Shown piece by piece: positions 1 to 8,222 of a stretch of 64,000 nt of DNA (positions are counted from its first letter, which is position 1; every line of letters starts with the position of its first letter). The stretch covers positions 372,001 through 436,000 of the forward strand of contig JAVBVS010000016.1 in the NCBI GenBank assembly GCA_036677805.1, written 5' to 3'. The position numbers were made by a program, and so were the translations under genes. The notes under the pieces are model-generated. The model was given only the letters and a program-made list of their open reading frames with translations. It was not told the origin of the DNA and did not search any database. The DNA is from SIG78 sp036677805 (GTDB lineage Bacteria; Verrucomicrobiota; Lentisphaeria; Victivallales; Victivallaceae).

Positions 1-235
1 TGACGGAATCTCCTCGTTCCGGTTCATTGGAAAGTTCGGAAGCCGCAATCAGAAAATCGCGGCTTTCCGTCCGGACGGTCACACCGTATTGGTCTTCGGC
101 ACGAAACAGCGTTCTGCCCGGCGTCACATTGACCGGAATTCGCTCTCCGCTCCGGCGGACATACACCGCCGGAACGGAAAGTTCCATCAACCGCCTGGAT
201 TCAAGCCACTCAGCGGCCTGTTCCAGTATTCCCAC
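1..235 (-). CDS. Partial phage head-tail region protein
   Basis: This leftward reading frame starts at a GTG at 235, two bases after the stop of the DUF2190 gene, and runs off the left edge after 78 codons, so it is incomplete. The visible part begins as a helix rich in E, W and L (about residues 1-20) and continues with beta-prone sequence (SVPAVYVRR and similar). Its place directly after the decoration protein is where phages of this type encode a head-tail joining or tail-completion protein. That role is inferred from position only; I recognise no catalytic motif. It belongs to the leftward late operon. Confidence 0.55.
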   Translation of the reverse strand, partial: MGILEQAAEWLESRRLMELSVPAVYVRRSGERIPVNVTPGRTLFRAEDQYGVTVRTESRDFLIAASELSNEPERGDSV

Positions 236-237
236 CG

Positions 238-741
238 CTATGCTCCAGCAATGATGCCGGCGGCGCGAAGCGAGGCGAGAAGCGCATTCAGCTGCGTTTC
301 CGCGTCTGTCGCGGATTCGCCCGCGAAGGTGCAATCCGTCACAGCCGCACCTTTCTTCACAAGTCCGGGCACGTCCGCCGTCGCGGCGCTGTAACTCGTA
401 TTCGTATCCGTGTCGTATGGCGCGTTGAGAAGGACGCGCGCCAGTTCATCGGATGCTTCGGCGGCGGCAATCGCCTTGCCGAGATACGGATTCCCGGCGG
501 CGACCGTGGTAACGGCGTGGTTGGCCGCATCCCAGTAGACGGCGGCTCCGGCGGCAATTGCCCCGGCGGCTTTCGCCACATCAAAAACGCCGACCACGGC
601 GAGACTGCCGAGCGTGCCGGCGGCGATATCTAACCGGGCGATGCCGATCAGGGTTCCGAGAGCAACAACGTCCCCCGCCGCGACGGCGGCGGACGGACGG
701 TAGTCGATGGATTCACCTTTTTGCACATAACGGGCGATCAT
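238..741 (-). CDS. DUF2190 family capsid decoration (cement) protein
   Basis: A 167-aa protein very rich in Ala, Gly and Val. It opens with the MIARYVQKGESIDY pattern followed by AGDVVALGTLIGIA, which is typical of the DUF2190 family of small capsid-stabilising proteins encoded next to the major capsid protein. These proteins bind the outside of the expanded head. It lies 69 bp downstream of the protease/capsid gene on the same strand and ends just before the next leftward gene, which fits a single head operon. A ribosome-binding site (GGAGAT) sits before the ATG at 741. The structural role comes from family knowledge and gene order. Confidence 0.8.
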   Translation of the reverse strand: MIARYVQKGESIDYRPSAAVAAGDVVALGTLIGIARLDIAAGTLGSLAVVGVFDVAKAAGAIAAGAAVYWDAANHAVTTVAAGNPYLGKAIAAAEASDELARVLLNAPYDTDTNTSYSAATADVPGLVKKGAAVTDCTFAGESATDAETQLNALLASLRAAGIIAGA

Positions 742-810
742 AAAAATCTCCTTGGATTTGAGGTTGTGCCGAACGGATATTTCACCATCCGGCGGCTGTG
801 ACTCGGGCGT

Positions 811-2844
811 TTAGGCCGCGCCGTTGGATTTTACCATGCCGCGATGGTCCTGCTCGCGGACGCCGAGGTCGAAGTACACCCGGAACCAGAGGCCGAGGGT
901 GTTGAAATCGGTCTCGCCACGTTCGACCGTGGGAGTGCGCTTGCCCTTCAGGAACCCGATCTCCCAGGTATCGACGGTCTGCGGATCTCCGAAGAGATAC
1001 CACCCGGTCTGGCTCGCGCCGTCATAGGCGCTGTTGCCGAGATACGGGCTGGAAACCACGGAGAGGTGCTCGTCCGCGAGGACGTTCAGCGCCGGGCGAA
1101 CGGAGTTTTCAGTTCCCGCCATAATCAGCGTCGCGCCCTGCGTCAGCTCAATAGCGAGGTGCTTGAGCGCGGTCGGAACCAGCAGGAACTTCGGCTCGAC
1201 ACTGATCGGCTGACCATCCGCGTCCACCTGGTCCAGGAAGAGCTGGATCGCCTTCTTGAGACTGTCGGAGGAGAGCGCACTGGTCGCGCCGGTCAGCAGG
1301 TTTTTGTGCCCGCTGTGGAACAGGGTCTTCCCGTCCGTCTGGGTCGGATTCGACAGGAGGCGGGAGAAGAACAGCTGATCGATCAGGCGGGCGGCGCGGT
1401 TCCCCATGGCGGTCGGCACCTTCATGAACGCGCCGAGATCGTCGTTGATGATCATTTTGCGCGTCAGGCAGAACTTCTTGCCGTAGGTGTCGAGCTGGTT
1501 CTTGGCCGCCTCTTCCAGCAGGCCGCCCTCCTTGATCTCGCCGTCCGCGGCGATCGGCAGCAGGTCGCCGACGTCGGTAAGCCGGAAGCGGTCGTTCTCC
1601 TTGAAGTCATTGAGGTCGCCGGTGGAACACAACTTGGTGGCGATCACCGGCTGAGCCGTGTAGCTCTGCAGCAGTTTCTTATTGGCGACGTTGCTCAGGA
1701 TGCCCGGCAGACTGACCGAACTGAACGCGGCGCGGATGGTCTCGTTGTCGAAGCCCCGGCTGTAGGGAATGCCGTCGAGCTTCATGCACTCGATCAGAAG
1801 CTGGCGAAGCGGCATGTCCATGTCGCGCATCCCGGCTTCGACGATCGGCGCGCCATAGGATTTCTCCAGGGTGTCGGCATCCACGCCGACGCGGAGACAC
1901 ATCGCCGCCTCAATGGTTTTGCGAAGTTCGCCTCCCTCCGGTTTGGCTTTGACGGAAATACTCACGCTGGCGGCCGGACGTTCGGCGCGCATGGTTTCCA
2001 GCACTTTCTTCGTCACAACCTCCGGCGTCCAGCCCGCGCTGATCGCTTCGCGTTCGATTTCCGGGTAATCACCGGCACAGATCCCCTGAATGGTCGAAAC
2101 GCGCTCGCGTTCGGCCTTCACTGCCGCGGTGGCGGCTTCCCGGGCGGTGCCCGCCACATCGACGGCGCCGGCCTGAATCGCGGGCGGAACGGTCTCAGCT
2201 CCCACCTTCTTCTCCGGCTCGCAGCCGCGTTCCGCTTTGGCGGGCGGTTCGGTCTCCGGCTTTTTCTCCGGCATAATCGGCGGGACGACGGTTTCCGCCT
2301 TTACGGCGGCTTCTTTCTTCTCGGGTTCTTGGGACATGGCATCTCCTTGGATATTGGAAAGGTTGAATTTCGCGGCAACCTTCATGGCGGTTTTCGAGTC
2401 CGCGCCGACGGCGACCACCGATACTTCACGGAGTACGGATTTTCGGATATGGTAGAATGGGCCTTCAAGCATCAGGCCGTTCACCTCATGTTTCCCCTGA
2501 ACGAGCTCGCATTCCTTCACATCCGCGCCGATGGAAAGCTGCCAGTCGGCTCCGGCCTTGGCCTGCGCGACGATATCCTGCGCGTCCTTGCTGTCCGAGA
2601 CGATTTCGCCGCTGATTTCCAGCGCGTTGTTCCGGACGTTCGCCGAGATCATGCCGACCCGTGCTTCGGTCTTGTTCTCATGGTTCGTCAGCAGCGGCAC
2701 GGTCTCAGGAATCTCCAGTCCGGCCAGATCGACCACGACCGGATGCTTCCAGCCGGGCAGGTTCATCTTTCCGCCGGAATAGGCCACGCCGGCTACCTTG
2801 GGACGGCCGCCGGCGGCGGCCTCGATCAAAGTAAAATCGTTCAA
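811..2844 (-). CDS. Fused prohead protease and major capsid protein
   Basis: A 677-aa protein with two parts. Residues 1-165 look like an HK97-family (U35-like) prohead maturation protease: His55 lies in LLTNHENKTEARVG and Ser104 in WQLSIGADVKE, the expected positions of the catalytic His and Ser. Residues about 170-290 are charged and rich in Glu, Lys and Ala, like a scaffold or delta domain. Residues about 300-677 resemble the HK97-fold capsid protein of Mu-type and related phages. Protease/capsid fusions are known in tailed phages; the capsid part is presumably released by self-cleavage. The gene lies 6 bp after the portal gene on the minus strand and is part of the late operon. Confidence 0.85.
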   Translation of the reverse strand: MNDFTLIEAAAGGRPKVAGVAYSGGKMNLPGWKHPVVVDLAGLEIPETVPLLTNHENKTEARVGMISANVRNNALEISGEIVSDSKDAQDIVAQAKAGADWQLSIGADVKECELVQGKHEVNGLMLEGPFYHIRKSVLREVSVVAVGADSKTAMKVAAKFNLSNIQGDAMSQEPEKKEAAVKAETVVPPIMPEKKPETEPPAKAERGCEPEKKVGAETVPPAIQAGAVDVAGTAREAATAAVKAERERVSTIQGICAGDYPEIEREAISAGWTPEVVTKKVLETMRAERPAASVSISVKAKPEGGELRKTIEAAMCLRVGVDADTLEKSYGAPIVEAGMRDMDMPLRQLLIECMKLDGIPYSRGFDNETIRAAFSSVSLPGILSNVANKKLLQSYTAQPVIATKLCSTGDLNDFKENDRFRLTDVGDLLPIAADGEIKEGGLLEEAAKNQLDTYGKKFCLTRKMIINDDLGAFMKVPTAMGNRAARLIDQLFFSRLLSNPTQTDGKTLFHSGHKNLLTGATSALSSDSLKKAIQLFLDQVDADGQPISVEPKFLLVPTALKHLAIELTQGATLIMAGTENSVRPALNVLADEHLSVVSSPYLGNSAYDGASQTGWYLFGDPQTVDTWEIGFLKGKRTPTVERGETDFNTLGLWFRVYFDLGVREQDHRGMVKSNGAA

Positions 2845-2850
2845 AATGAT

Positions 2851-4284
2851 TTACTCCACAGGTTCGGAACCGTCATCCGGTTCGCTTTTTACTTGTTCGG
2901 TTGATTTCTCGTCGGGGATTGGAATTCCGAATTCCCGCATCAATCGGATTTCCTTGCCGCGCTGACGTAGAACCGCCATGTAATCGCGGCCATCTTTCGC
3001 GCATTCGGCGGCGAGCGTGGTGGTGTGATTGGCGAGGCGTTTTTCCTGTGCCGAGGCTTCCTTGCCGGGATCGACGTGCGGGAAACCGTCCCAAAACCAC
3101 GTGTGCCGGTCCAGCGGCGACTGTCGCATCCGGGAGAGGGAGTATTCCCGAAACCACACTTCAAAAATGCGATTCAGGACTTCGCTTTCCCAAAAATTCC
3201 GATCGACCAGAATCGACTTGTGATAGATCTGATTGTCGAGTCGGCCCGACGCATAGTTGTGGCCGGAAAAGTCGCCGGCCAGCGTCCCATAAGTGGCAAC
3301 CACGCACCGCGCAATTTCGGAGAGAATGATTTTTACGAACTCGGCATGATTCGCGGCCGGCTGTTTCGGGTCGAGCTGGCCCATCTTCCAACCGGCGGGA
3401 ACGGTCAGCATCATGTTCCGCTCCAGCGGGATCGAGTCCATCGGCTCAACCTCGTCCGATTCACCGTTCGGCGGGGCGTCGGTATAGAGAATCGCGGCGA
3501 AATCGGCGGCGGCCTCCGCGGCGGACAGGACAGCCAGGTTGTAACGTCTCAATTGAGCGAAAAGCGGAAGCGCCGCCGTCAGCTCCGGAACTCCGCGATG
3601 AAGGCCGGGACGATCCTGACGGAAAATATGGAGCATGTATTCCGCCGGAATATGGATCGACTCATCACCCGGCATATAGTGAATGTCGCCGGGGTGGTAT
3701 TTCAGCACCCGGTAATCGATCGGATTGCCCCAGGTATCGAATGCGATTCCATCGACCGAGAGGTCATCCTCCAGCCATTTCAGATCGCCGGAGACGCGAT
3801 CGGCCTCAATCAGCATCAAATCCAGCTTGACCGGATGACGAATTTTCGGATTGGTCGCCAGCACGGCGAACGCTTCCCCATCCTGGCAACGGGCCATCCG
3901 CATGGTTCGAAGCTTCGCCGGAAGTTTTGCCGCGTCCGCCCAATTCATGAAGGCGCTTTCAACCTCATCGTTGAAATCCTCATCGGAGGAAAGCATCTGC
4001 AGGCGCGGTCCGGTACCGATGGTATCGTTCGCCAGCATCTGGACCAGGCCCTTTGCGTAGCTGTTGTTGGATATCTCGTAGCGGGAACGCATCCGGAGTG
4101 TCCGGCGGACTTCTGGCGCGGCTTCCATGTCGGCGGAAAGGTGATCGGCCGCCGCCCAATGTTTCGAATTGTCCTTCGTTGTCCGGGAGGCATCGAACCA
4201 TCCTCGAACGGCCGGGACGAACGGTTTTGGAGGCGTTCGTCCGCAAAATATCGTTTTCAACGTATTGAACATAAAAAAACTCAC
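2851..4284 (-). CDS. Phage portal protein (lambda gpB-like)
   Basis: A 477-aa protein of normal length for a lambda-type portal. Visible hallmarks are the early region that follows helices of the type RSRYEISNNSYAKGLVQMLAND, the GTGPRLQ stretch and a central DRPGLHRGVPELTAALP segment, all typical of the lambda portal family. The portal forms the dodecameric ring at the capsid vertex through which DNA is packaged. The C-terminus is acidic and Glu/Ser-rich. The start overlaps the stop of the upstream gpW-like gene by 4 bp (ATGA), indicating translational coupling, and the protease/capsid gene follows 6 bp later. The order connector, portal, protease/capsid matches lambdoid head modules. Confidence 0.9.
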   Translation of the reverse strand: MSFFMFNTLKTIFCGRTPPKPFVPAVRGWFDASRTTKDNSKHWAAADHLSADMEAAPEVRRTLRMRSRYEISNNSYAKGLVQMLANDTIGTGPRLQMLSSDEDFNDEVESAFMNWADAAKLPAKLRTMRMARCQDGEAFAVLATNPKIRHPVKLDLMLIEADRVSGDLKWLEDDLSVDGIAFDTWGNPIDYRVLKYHPGDIHYMPGDESIHIPAEYMLHIFRQDRPGLHRGVPELTAALPLFAQLRRYNLAVLSAAEAAADFAAILYTDAPPNGESDEVEPMDSIPLERNMMLTVPAGWKMGQLDPKQPAANHAEFVKIILSEIARCVVATYGTLAGDFSGHNYASGRLDNQIYHKSILVDRNFWESEVLNRIFEVWFREYSLSRMRQSPLDRHTWFWDGFPHVDPGKEASAQEKRLANHTTTLAAECAKDGRDYMAVLRQRGKEIRLMREFGIPIPDEKSTEQVKSEPDDGSEPVE

Positions 4285-4481
4285 GCCCCTGAATGGCTCA
4301 GTTTGGAAAATTTCAGGCCGCTTGTGCGGGATTTTATCGCCTTTTTCGACGCGAGGTACTCATCCGCCGCAATCAGATCCGGCAGGGAATGCTGTTCGAC
4401 CTTCTGCCCGTCGACTTCGGCGGACCTCGGCCCGGCCGCATTCCCGCGGATATTATCTTCCATCGCTTGTTCTTCACCCAT
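4281..4481 (-). CDS. Small gpW-like head-tail connector
   Basis: A 66-aa protein with a polar N-terminus and a helical segment reading HSLPDLIAADEYLASKKA, the pattern seen in small gpW-like head-completion proteins. In lambda the W gene also precedes the portal gene. Here it is the first gene of the leftward late operon, overlaps the portal start by 4 bp, and begins 62 bp downstream of the conserved minus-strand promoter element at 4543-4580. An internal Met at residue 7 could be an alternative start. Function is inferred from size, sequence flavour and position. Confidence 0.65.
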   Translation of the reverse strand: MGEEQAMEDNIRGNAAGPRSAEVDGQKVEQHSLPDLIAADEYLASKKAIKSRTSGLKFSKLSHSGA

Positions 4482-4542
4482 GCTTTCCCCATTCCTGTTT
4501 TTTTTACCGCTTCCTTCGCCGGAAAGCGCGTGTTCTCACTTT

Positions 4543-4580
4543 CTAAATACGAGAGGCCCCCCGGAACAGTGTCATTTGAG
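4543..4580 (-). promoter_or_regulatory. Late-operon promoter element (copy A)
   Basis: Read on the minus strand this is CTCAAATGACACTGTT (4580-4565), a diverged spacer, then CTCTCGTATTTAG (4555-4543). Taking TGACAC (4574-4569) as the -35 and CGTATT (4551-4546) as the -10 gives a 17-bp spacer. Exactly the same two blocks and spacing occur on the plus strand at 8223-8260. It lies upstream of the first late gene (start 4481) and points into it. A CGTA-type -10 with a TGAC-type -35 resembles promoters of ECF sigma factors. The assignment is inferred from conservation and placement; no transcript data exist. Confidence 0.7.
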
Positions 4581-4652
4581 GCGAAAAATGAAGGCGGAGA
4601 GCGGGCAAAAGCCTTGAATTGAAATTCCGGAACATCACGCCGGGATGATAAT

Positions 4653-4682
4653 AAAAGCCAGTAAAATAAAATTGGCTTTTTT
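4653..4682. repeat. 8-bp inverted repeat between divergent operons
   Basis: AAAAGCCA (4653-4660) and TGGCTTTT (4673-4680) form a perfect 8-bp inverted repeat with a 12-nt AT-rich loop, followed on the plus strand by two more Ts. It lies in the divergent region between the leftward late operon and the rightward repressor gene. It could be a weak bidirectional terminator or an operator for the repressor. The sequence alone does not decide. Confidence 0.4.
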
Positions 4683-4754
4683 GTAAAGTCAGGCTTGCAT
4701 ATTCCTCGGAAGCATGTTATTTTCTTTCATAAAGCGGAAATGGAGGGAGGTAAA

Positions 4755-5384
4755 ATGCGACGTCCCGAAAACAGACTGACCGAACGCGAAACGATGGTTC
4801 TTTGCGAAATCTGCCGTCACCTTCGCCAACATGACCGCGTCCCGGGAATCCGGGAACTCGCGGCGGCACTGTCGTTGCAGGAATCATCGGTGAAATACAT
4901 TCTGAACAGTCTGCGGAAGCAAGGCTGTATTGAACGTTCCGCCTCCTGGAGTCGAAACTACAAGGTTCTGAAGCCTTTCGACGAAAAAGAACTGGTGACG
5001 ATTCCGATTGTCGGGTTCCTGAAAAACGACAGGGTTCTGGCATTTCGAAGTCCTCCTGTCGGAGAAGCTCGGATCACCTGTGCGGACGGGAATTCCGATC
5101 ATGAGCTCTTTTCGCTCCAAGTCCTCCACGACGGACCATTGAGCGGCTCCGCATCCCCCGGCGACCTCCTTGTTTTTCGCAAACGATCTGTTCCCACCAC
5201 CGGCAATACCGCGATTGTGAATTTGAACGGCGATATGAAACTCGTCAAGTTCAAGCTCGCCAGAAACGCGGTCATGCTTCATGGCGATCAGGAAATGCCG
5301 TTTCAATTACGACCATCGGACCGATTACGAGTTGATGGAATATTAATATTGTCGTTCAGCAATGCGGAGGTTACGATGTTCTGA
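4755..5384 (+). CDS. LexA-like phage repressor with degenerate S24 domain
   Basis: The start at 4755 is chosen for the strong GGAGGGAGG site at 4742-4750; an upstream in-frame ATG at 4695 lacks one. The 209-aa protein has a LexA-type winged helix (residues about 6-62: LTERETMVLCEICRHL, GIRELAAALSLQESSVKYIL). A peptidase-S24-like C-terminus follows (about 82-209, PIVGFL, ASPGDLLVF, LVKFK). LexA's catalytic Ser would fall in the D-S-M position, but this protein has D126-G127-P128; the Lys (K165 in LVKFK) is kept and no Ala-Gly cleavage site is seen. It probably represses phage promoters in this divergent region, but may not self-cleave in an SOS response. Family call is firm, loss of cleavage is inferred. 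Confidence 0.75.
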   Translation: MRRPENRLTERETMVLCEICRHLRQHDRVPGIRELAAALSLQESSVKYILNSLRKQGCIERSASWSRNYKVLKPFDEKELVTIPIVGFLKNDRVLAFRSPPVGEARITCADGNSDHELFSLQVLHDGPLSGSASPGDLLVFRKRSVPTTGNTAIVNLNGDMKLVKFKLARNAVMLHGDQEMPFQLRPSDRLRVDGILILSFSNAEVTMF

Positions 5385-5386
5385 TA

Positions 5387-5415
5387 TTGCGGGCCTCCGA
5401 TACTCTTTATATAAT
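5387..5415 (+). promoter_or_regulatory. Sigma-70-like promoter candidate
   Basis: TTGCGG (5387-5392), a 17-bp spacer and TATAAT (5410-5415) make a plausible housekeeping promoter 52 bp before the start of the next gene at 5467. The -10 is a perfect consensus and the -35 is moderate. It starts just after the repressor gene ends, so the genes from 5467 onward could be transcribed separately from the repressor. Inferred from sequence only. Confidence 0.5.
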
Positions 5416-5466
5416 GCGAAGGGATGCGGCGTTCACTTCGCTTTTACAAAGTACAGGGGGCTTGCA

Positions 5467-6207
5467 ATGACGGACAAGACAATGGCGCGTTTCCCGGCGG
5501 AAGGAAACCCGACGCCGGATGACCGGGAGGAAACACTCTCCTTCAGTACCGATAACGACCTGCTGCCGCTGTTTCCATCTCCGCCCGACCGGGAACAAAT
5601 GCTGGAAAGGGAGATGACGCAAATCCTTTCGGCGTTTCGTTCCGGAATCCGGCTGAGCCTTCGGTTCACGGAAAAAGAAAAAATTCAGTCCTTCGAAATC
5701 CGTGTCGGCGATGACGATATCCCCCGGATGATTATCTTCGATATCCTGGCGCGAAAAATTTCCTTCCCTTCCGGAGACGTTCTCTTCGCCCTCATCGCCA
5801 TTCAGGTTTTCGGACGCGCGCTTCTTGGCGTCCGGCTGGTTCCCCGAAAACGTTATTGCCTGAAGAAGATGCTTCCGTGGTGCGCTGCGCCGCCCGGAGA
5901 GGTGTATACCATTTCCCGGGTTGTCTTTCGCGGATTCACGCTCGGCATGGTCAATCGGGAACACACCATCCATTTTCAAACCGGCGGTTCCGCCTGGGAA
6001 CGGTTCATGGAGGAATACCGGAGTAAGAAGTCGGGCGTCATTATCACCCGGCTTTGCTTCATGGTTCGGTTCAATGATGAAAGCACACGGCACTTTCACG
6101 TTACGGAACGAAGCCTGACCGGGTTGCGGCGGGACCCGAGAGCGGATGAATTCGAATTGTTTCTTGCCGCTCAAGGTTGTGTGGAGCTCTCCGATGCGAA
6201 TCCTTGA
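5467..6207 (+). CDS. Hypothetical phage protein (246 aa)
   Basis: I do not recognise this family. The start at 5467 follows an AGGGGG site; an in-frame ATG at 5362 would lie inside the end of the repressor gene and is less likely. The first 55 residues are Pro-, Asp- and Glu-rich and probably disordered. The rest alternates basic and hydrophobic segments (FRSGIRLSLRFTEKEKIQSFEIRV, RMIIFDILARKISFPSGDVLF) suggesting a mixed alpha/beta fold, with no catalytic motif I can name. It overlaps the following gene by 14 bp, so the two are probably translated together. Its place between repressor and sigma-like gene suggests an early regulatory or establishment role, but that is a guess. Confidence 0.6.
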   Translation: MTDKTMARFPAEGNPTPDDREETLSFSTDNDLLPLFPSPPDREQMLEREMTQILSAFRSGIRLSLRFTEKEKIQSFEIRVGDDDIPRMIIFDILARKISFPSGDVLFALIAIQVFGRALLGVRLVPRKRYCLKKMLPWCAAPPGEVYTISRVVFRGFTLGMVNREHTIHFQTGGSAWERFMEEYRSKKSGVIITRLCFMVRFNDESTRHFHVTERSLTGLRRDPRADEFELFLAAQGCVELSDANP

Positions 6208-7309
6208 GGAGACCAATAATTTCTGGGACGAGCTTGCCTATTGGATTGACGAGCCCGGATTCGCTTACCATCGCGGCGGCTGGCGGGAACAGTTTTCACA
6301 TCTTGTGGATTTCGACGCGCTGAGCGAATTTCTTGCGCCGTCCGGAGGGAAAACGGCGGGATTCATCCCATGCCCGTTCCGTGACGGATGTCCGGATTGT
6401 CTTCATTTGCGGGTGCGGGCACAACAGTCGGGGGAATATATCGGCGTATGTCCCCGGGGACATACGGCTCCGCTTTCGCTGAATGCGCCGGATTTACGTC
6501 CCATGCGATTTCGCTGCGAAGCATTCCATGCCCGGGTTGCGGCAACCTTGCCGATTGAACCGGATGTCCGGCCGGGCAACGCGCCCGGGACATGGCTTCT
6601 CGGGGGCTTTCGCCTCGGGACACGGGTATGCGGCCGCCTGTACATTTCCTACCTGATGCCCGGCTACATGCTGGAGTGCTGCAGCCGCCTGATGGCCGCG
6701 GATAACAGTCCCTGCGTTGTATTGTCACCACATTTTGACAAGACCGATCAAAATATCCGAAGCACACTCAACGCGCTGCCGGTCACCTATGTTCCGATTC
6801 AGGAGGTCATCGCCGTTGACCGGCAATGCCGTCCCTCGCTGATATCTCCGCCGCATCCGGTTATTCAGCGTTTCATCCGGGAGGAAATCGTCGTCGATAA
6901 AATCGCCGGAGGATTTCCGTTGCAGACCGGAAGCCGCTGGGAGGATATTCATTTGCATTTTCTCGATTTGCACACGGTAAGCTGTACCGTGGGTTCGTTC
7001 CATCCGACCTTCGCTTATCAGGAAATGGGAATGAAGGACGCCCGTACCGGAGATCCCGACGCGAATTGGAAGCTGCTTCTGTTTCTGGCCGAGAACAACG
7101 GCATGTTGGCGCCGGCCTGGTCGGGGAATCAGATCTCGTCCCGGGATCGCCAGAAAAAGCGTCGTCTGTCCGCCGTGCTGAAACAATTCTTTCATCTTGA
7201 AACCGACCCTTTTGTGTTTGACTGCGACCATTCGGCTTATGTGCCGCGCTTCAAAATTTCCCCGGAATCCCGCAGTACAACCTATCATCGACGGCTTCGG
7301 GAACGTTAA
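6194..7309 (+). CDS. Hypothetical protein with Cys/His cluster (371 aa)
   Basis: Unrecognised 371-aa protein. The chosen start (6194) follows GTGGAG and overlaps the previous gene by 14 bp; an upstream in-frame start at 6146 lies deeper in that gene. A cluster C60, C66, C69, C86 and H90 (CPFRDGCPDC, then GVCPRGH) could bind a metal ion, as in small zinc ribbons of DNA-binding proteins. The C-terminal part contains DCDHSAYVPRFK, with no known motif. It comes directly before the leader of the sigma-like gene and may act with its 5' neighbour. Nothing visible allows a functional call. Confidence 0.6.
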   Translation: MRILEETNNFWDELAYWIDEPGFAYHRGGWREQFSHLVDFDALSEFLAPSGGKTAGFIPCPFRDGCPDCLHLRVRAQQSGEYIGVCPRGHTAPLSLNAPDLRPMRFRCEAFHARVAATLPIEPDVRPGNAPGTWLLGGFRLGTRVCGRLYISYLMPGYMLECCSRLMAADNSPCVVLSPHFDKTDQNIRSTLNALPVTYVPIQEVIAVDRQCRPSLISPPHPVIQRFIREEIVVDKIAGGFPLQTGSRWEDIHLHFLDLHTVSCTVGSFHPTFAYQEMGMKDARTGDPDANWKLLLFLAENNGMLAPAWSGNQISSRDRQKKRRLSAVLKQFFHLETDPFVFDCDHSAYVPRFKISPESRSTTYHRRLRER

Positions 7310-7615
7310 CCCATCCTTCCGATCCGACTTCGCGGCAATGCGGGGCCGGATTTTTGTTTTTCCGTGTGACCGCTGTGACAAAACACGCCGCCGCCGATCG
7401 CTTGCCGTAAAAAAACAAAGAAAAATTCGAGACGGATTATTCCGTTAATCCACAAATACTTCAAGCGAAATTCGAGTGGAAGTCGGTTCGCTTTTGTTTC
7501 GTCACGTGTGACATGTCACCATTAAAGGGCGACGTCGGTTTCAAAACAGAAACCAGGATCGCCAGGGAAAAATCCCGAAACCGCCGTCGTCCCGGCGGTC
7601 AAAGGAGTTTTTCCC
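7310..7615 (+). promoter_or_regulatory. Leader region of the sigma-like gene
   Basis: This 306-bp stretch has no gene but is dense in symmetry. TGTGAC occurs at 7365-7370 and 7374-7379, and again at 7507-7512, where it forms part of the perfect 12-bp palindrome GTGACATGTCAC (7508-7519). A 6-bp hairpin GGTTTC/GAAACC (7537-7554) and a 7-bp GC hairpin ACCGCCG/CGGCGGT (7580-7599) follow. The second ends just before the AGGAG site (7603-7607) of the sigma-like gene. A weak terminator-like ATCCG/CGGAT pair followed by Ts lies near 7325-7360. I see no clear sigma-70 promoter. The palindromes are candidate operators. Confidence 0.5.
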
Positions 7616-8215
7616 ATGAGACATCCCGGAAAGTATCGCAGGCATCGGCTGGATTGTCATGACCTCAAAATCATTCACGATCTGGTCGCCAAAAAACTCT
7701 CCACGGTGAACGGTATCACCTCCGATGATTTGAGGGACATTGAACATGACGTGGTCCTGGTCCTGCTCCGGCGCATGGAAAAGTTCGACCCGGCCGTCAA
7801 CAAGTGGGCCGCGTTCCGGGCCGTCGTCATTTATCACACATTGACCGATATCATCCGGAAGCATGTCGGGCCGGATTCCGAAATCAATCGGCGCGCCGAT
7901 TTCACTCTGGATGACCGCGTTCCCGGAAGCAAGCCGCACAGTCCCGTGTTTTATCGTGATCTGGTCAACCGCGACATGACCATCGCCGACGGCACGGAAA
8001 AGGATGATTCCGAACGGCTGGCGCTCGTCATGGACATCCGGATGGTCACTTCGCGGCTTCCGGACGAGCTGCGTGAAATTTGCGAATACATCGTACGCGA
8101 GGGCTGCAAAAGCCCGGTGGATATCATGGAGCCTTTCGGAATCTCACGAAAAACAGCCTTCCGCCGCTTTCTGGAAATCCGCAAAGTGTTCATTTCGCAT
8201 GGAATCACGGGTTGA
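7616..8215 (+). CDS. Phage-encoded ECF-like RNA polymerase sigma factor
   Basis: A 199-aa protein whose two halves match sigma-70 regions. Residues about 37-82 read SDDLRDIEHDVVLVLLRRME, then KFDPAVNKWAAFRAVV and TLTDIIRK; this follows the region-2 pattern of acidic start, paired helices, KFDP and a C-terminal basic segment. Residues about 145-193 read SRLPDELREICEYIV, then a helix-turn-helix GISRKTAFRRFLEIRK, as in region 4. Regions 1.1 and 3 are absent, as in ECF sigma factors. It starts after AGGAG at 7603-7607. The TGACAC/CGTATT promoter begins 8 bp after its stop and recurs before the late operon, so it probably directs host polymerase to these promoters. A non-sigma HTH regulator is the alternative. 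Confidence 0.65.
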   Translation: MRHPGKYRRHRLDCHDLKIIHDLVAKKLSTVNGITSDDLRDIEHDVVLVLLRRMEKFDPAVNKWAAFRAVVIYHTLTDIIRKHVGPDSEINRRADFTLDDRVPGSKPHSPVFYRDLVNRDMTIADGTEKDDSERLALVMDIRMVTSRLPDELREICEYIVREGCKSPVDIMEPFGISRKTAFRRFLEIRKVFISHGITG

Positions 8216-8222
8216 TTTCCCG

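Noticed and set aside
844..2904. 686-aa open frame on the plus strand opposite the protease/capsid gene
   Set aside because: It is the mirror of a well-supported gene in GC-rich DNA, lacks a ribosome-binding site and has no recognisable domain.
3025..4617. 530-aa open frame opposite the portal gene
   Set aside because: It overlaps the portal gene fully on the other strand, has unlikely composition and crosses the promoter element.
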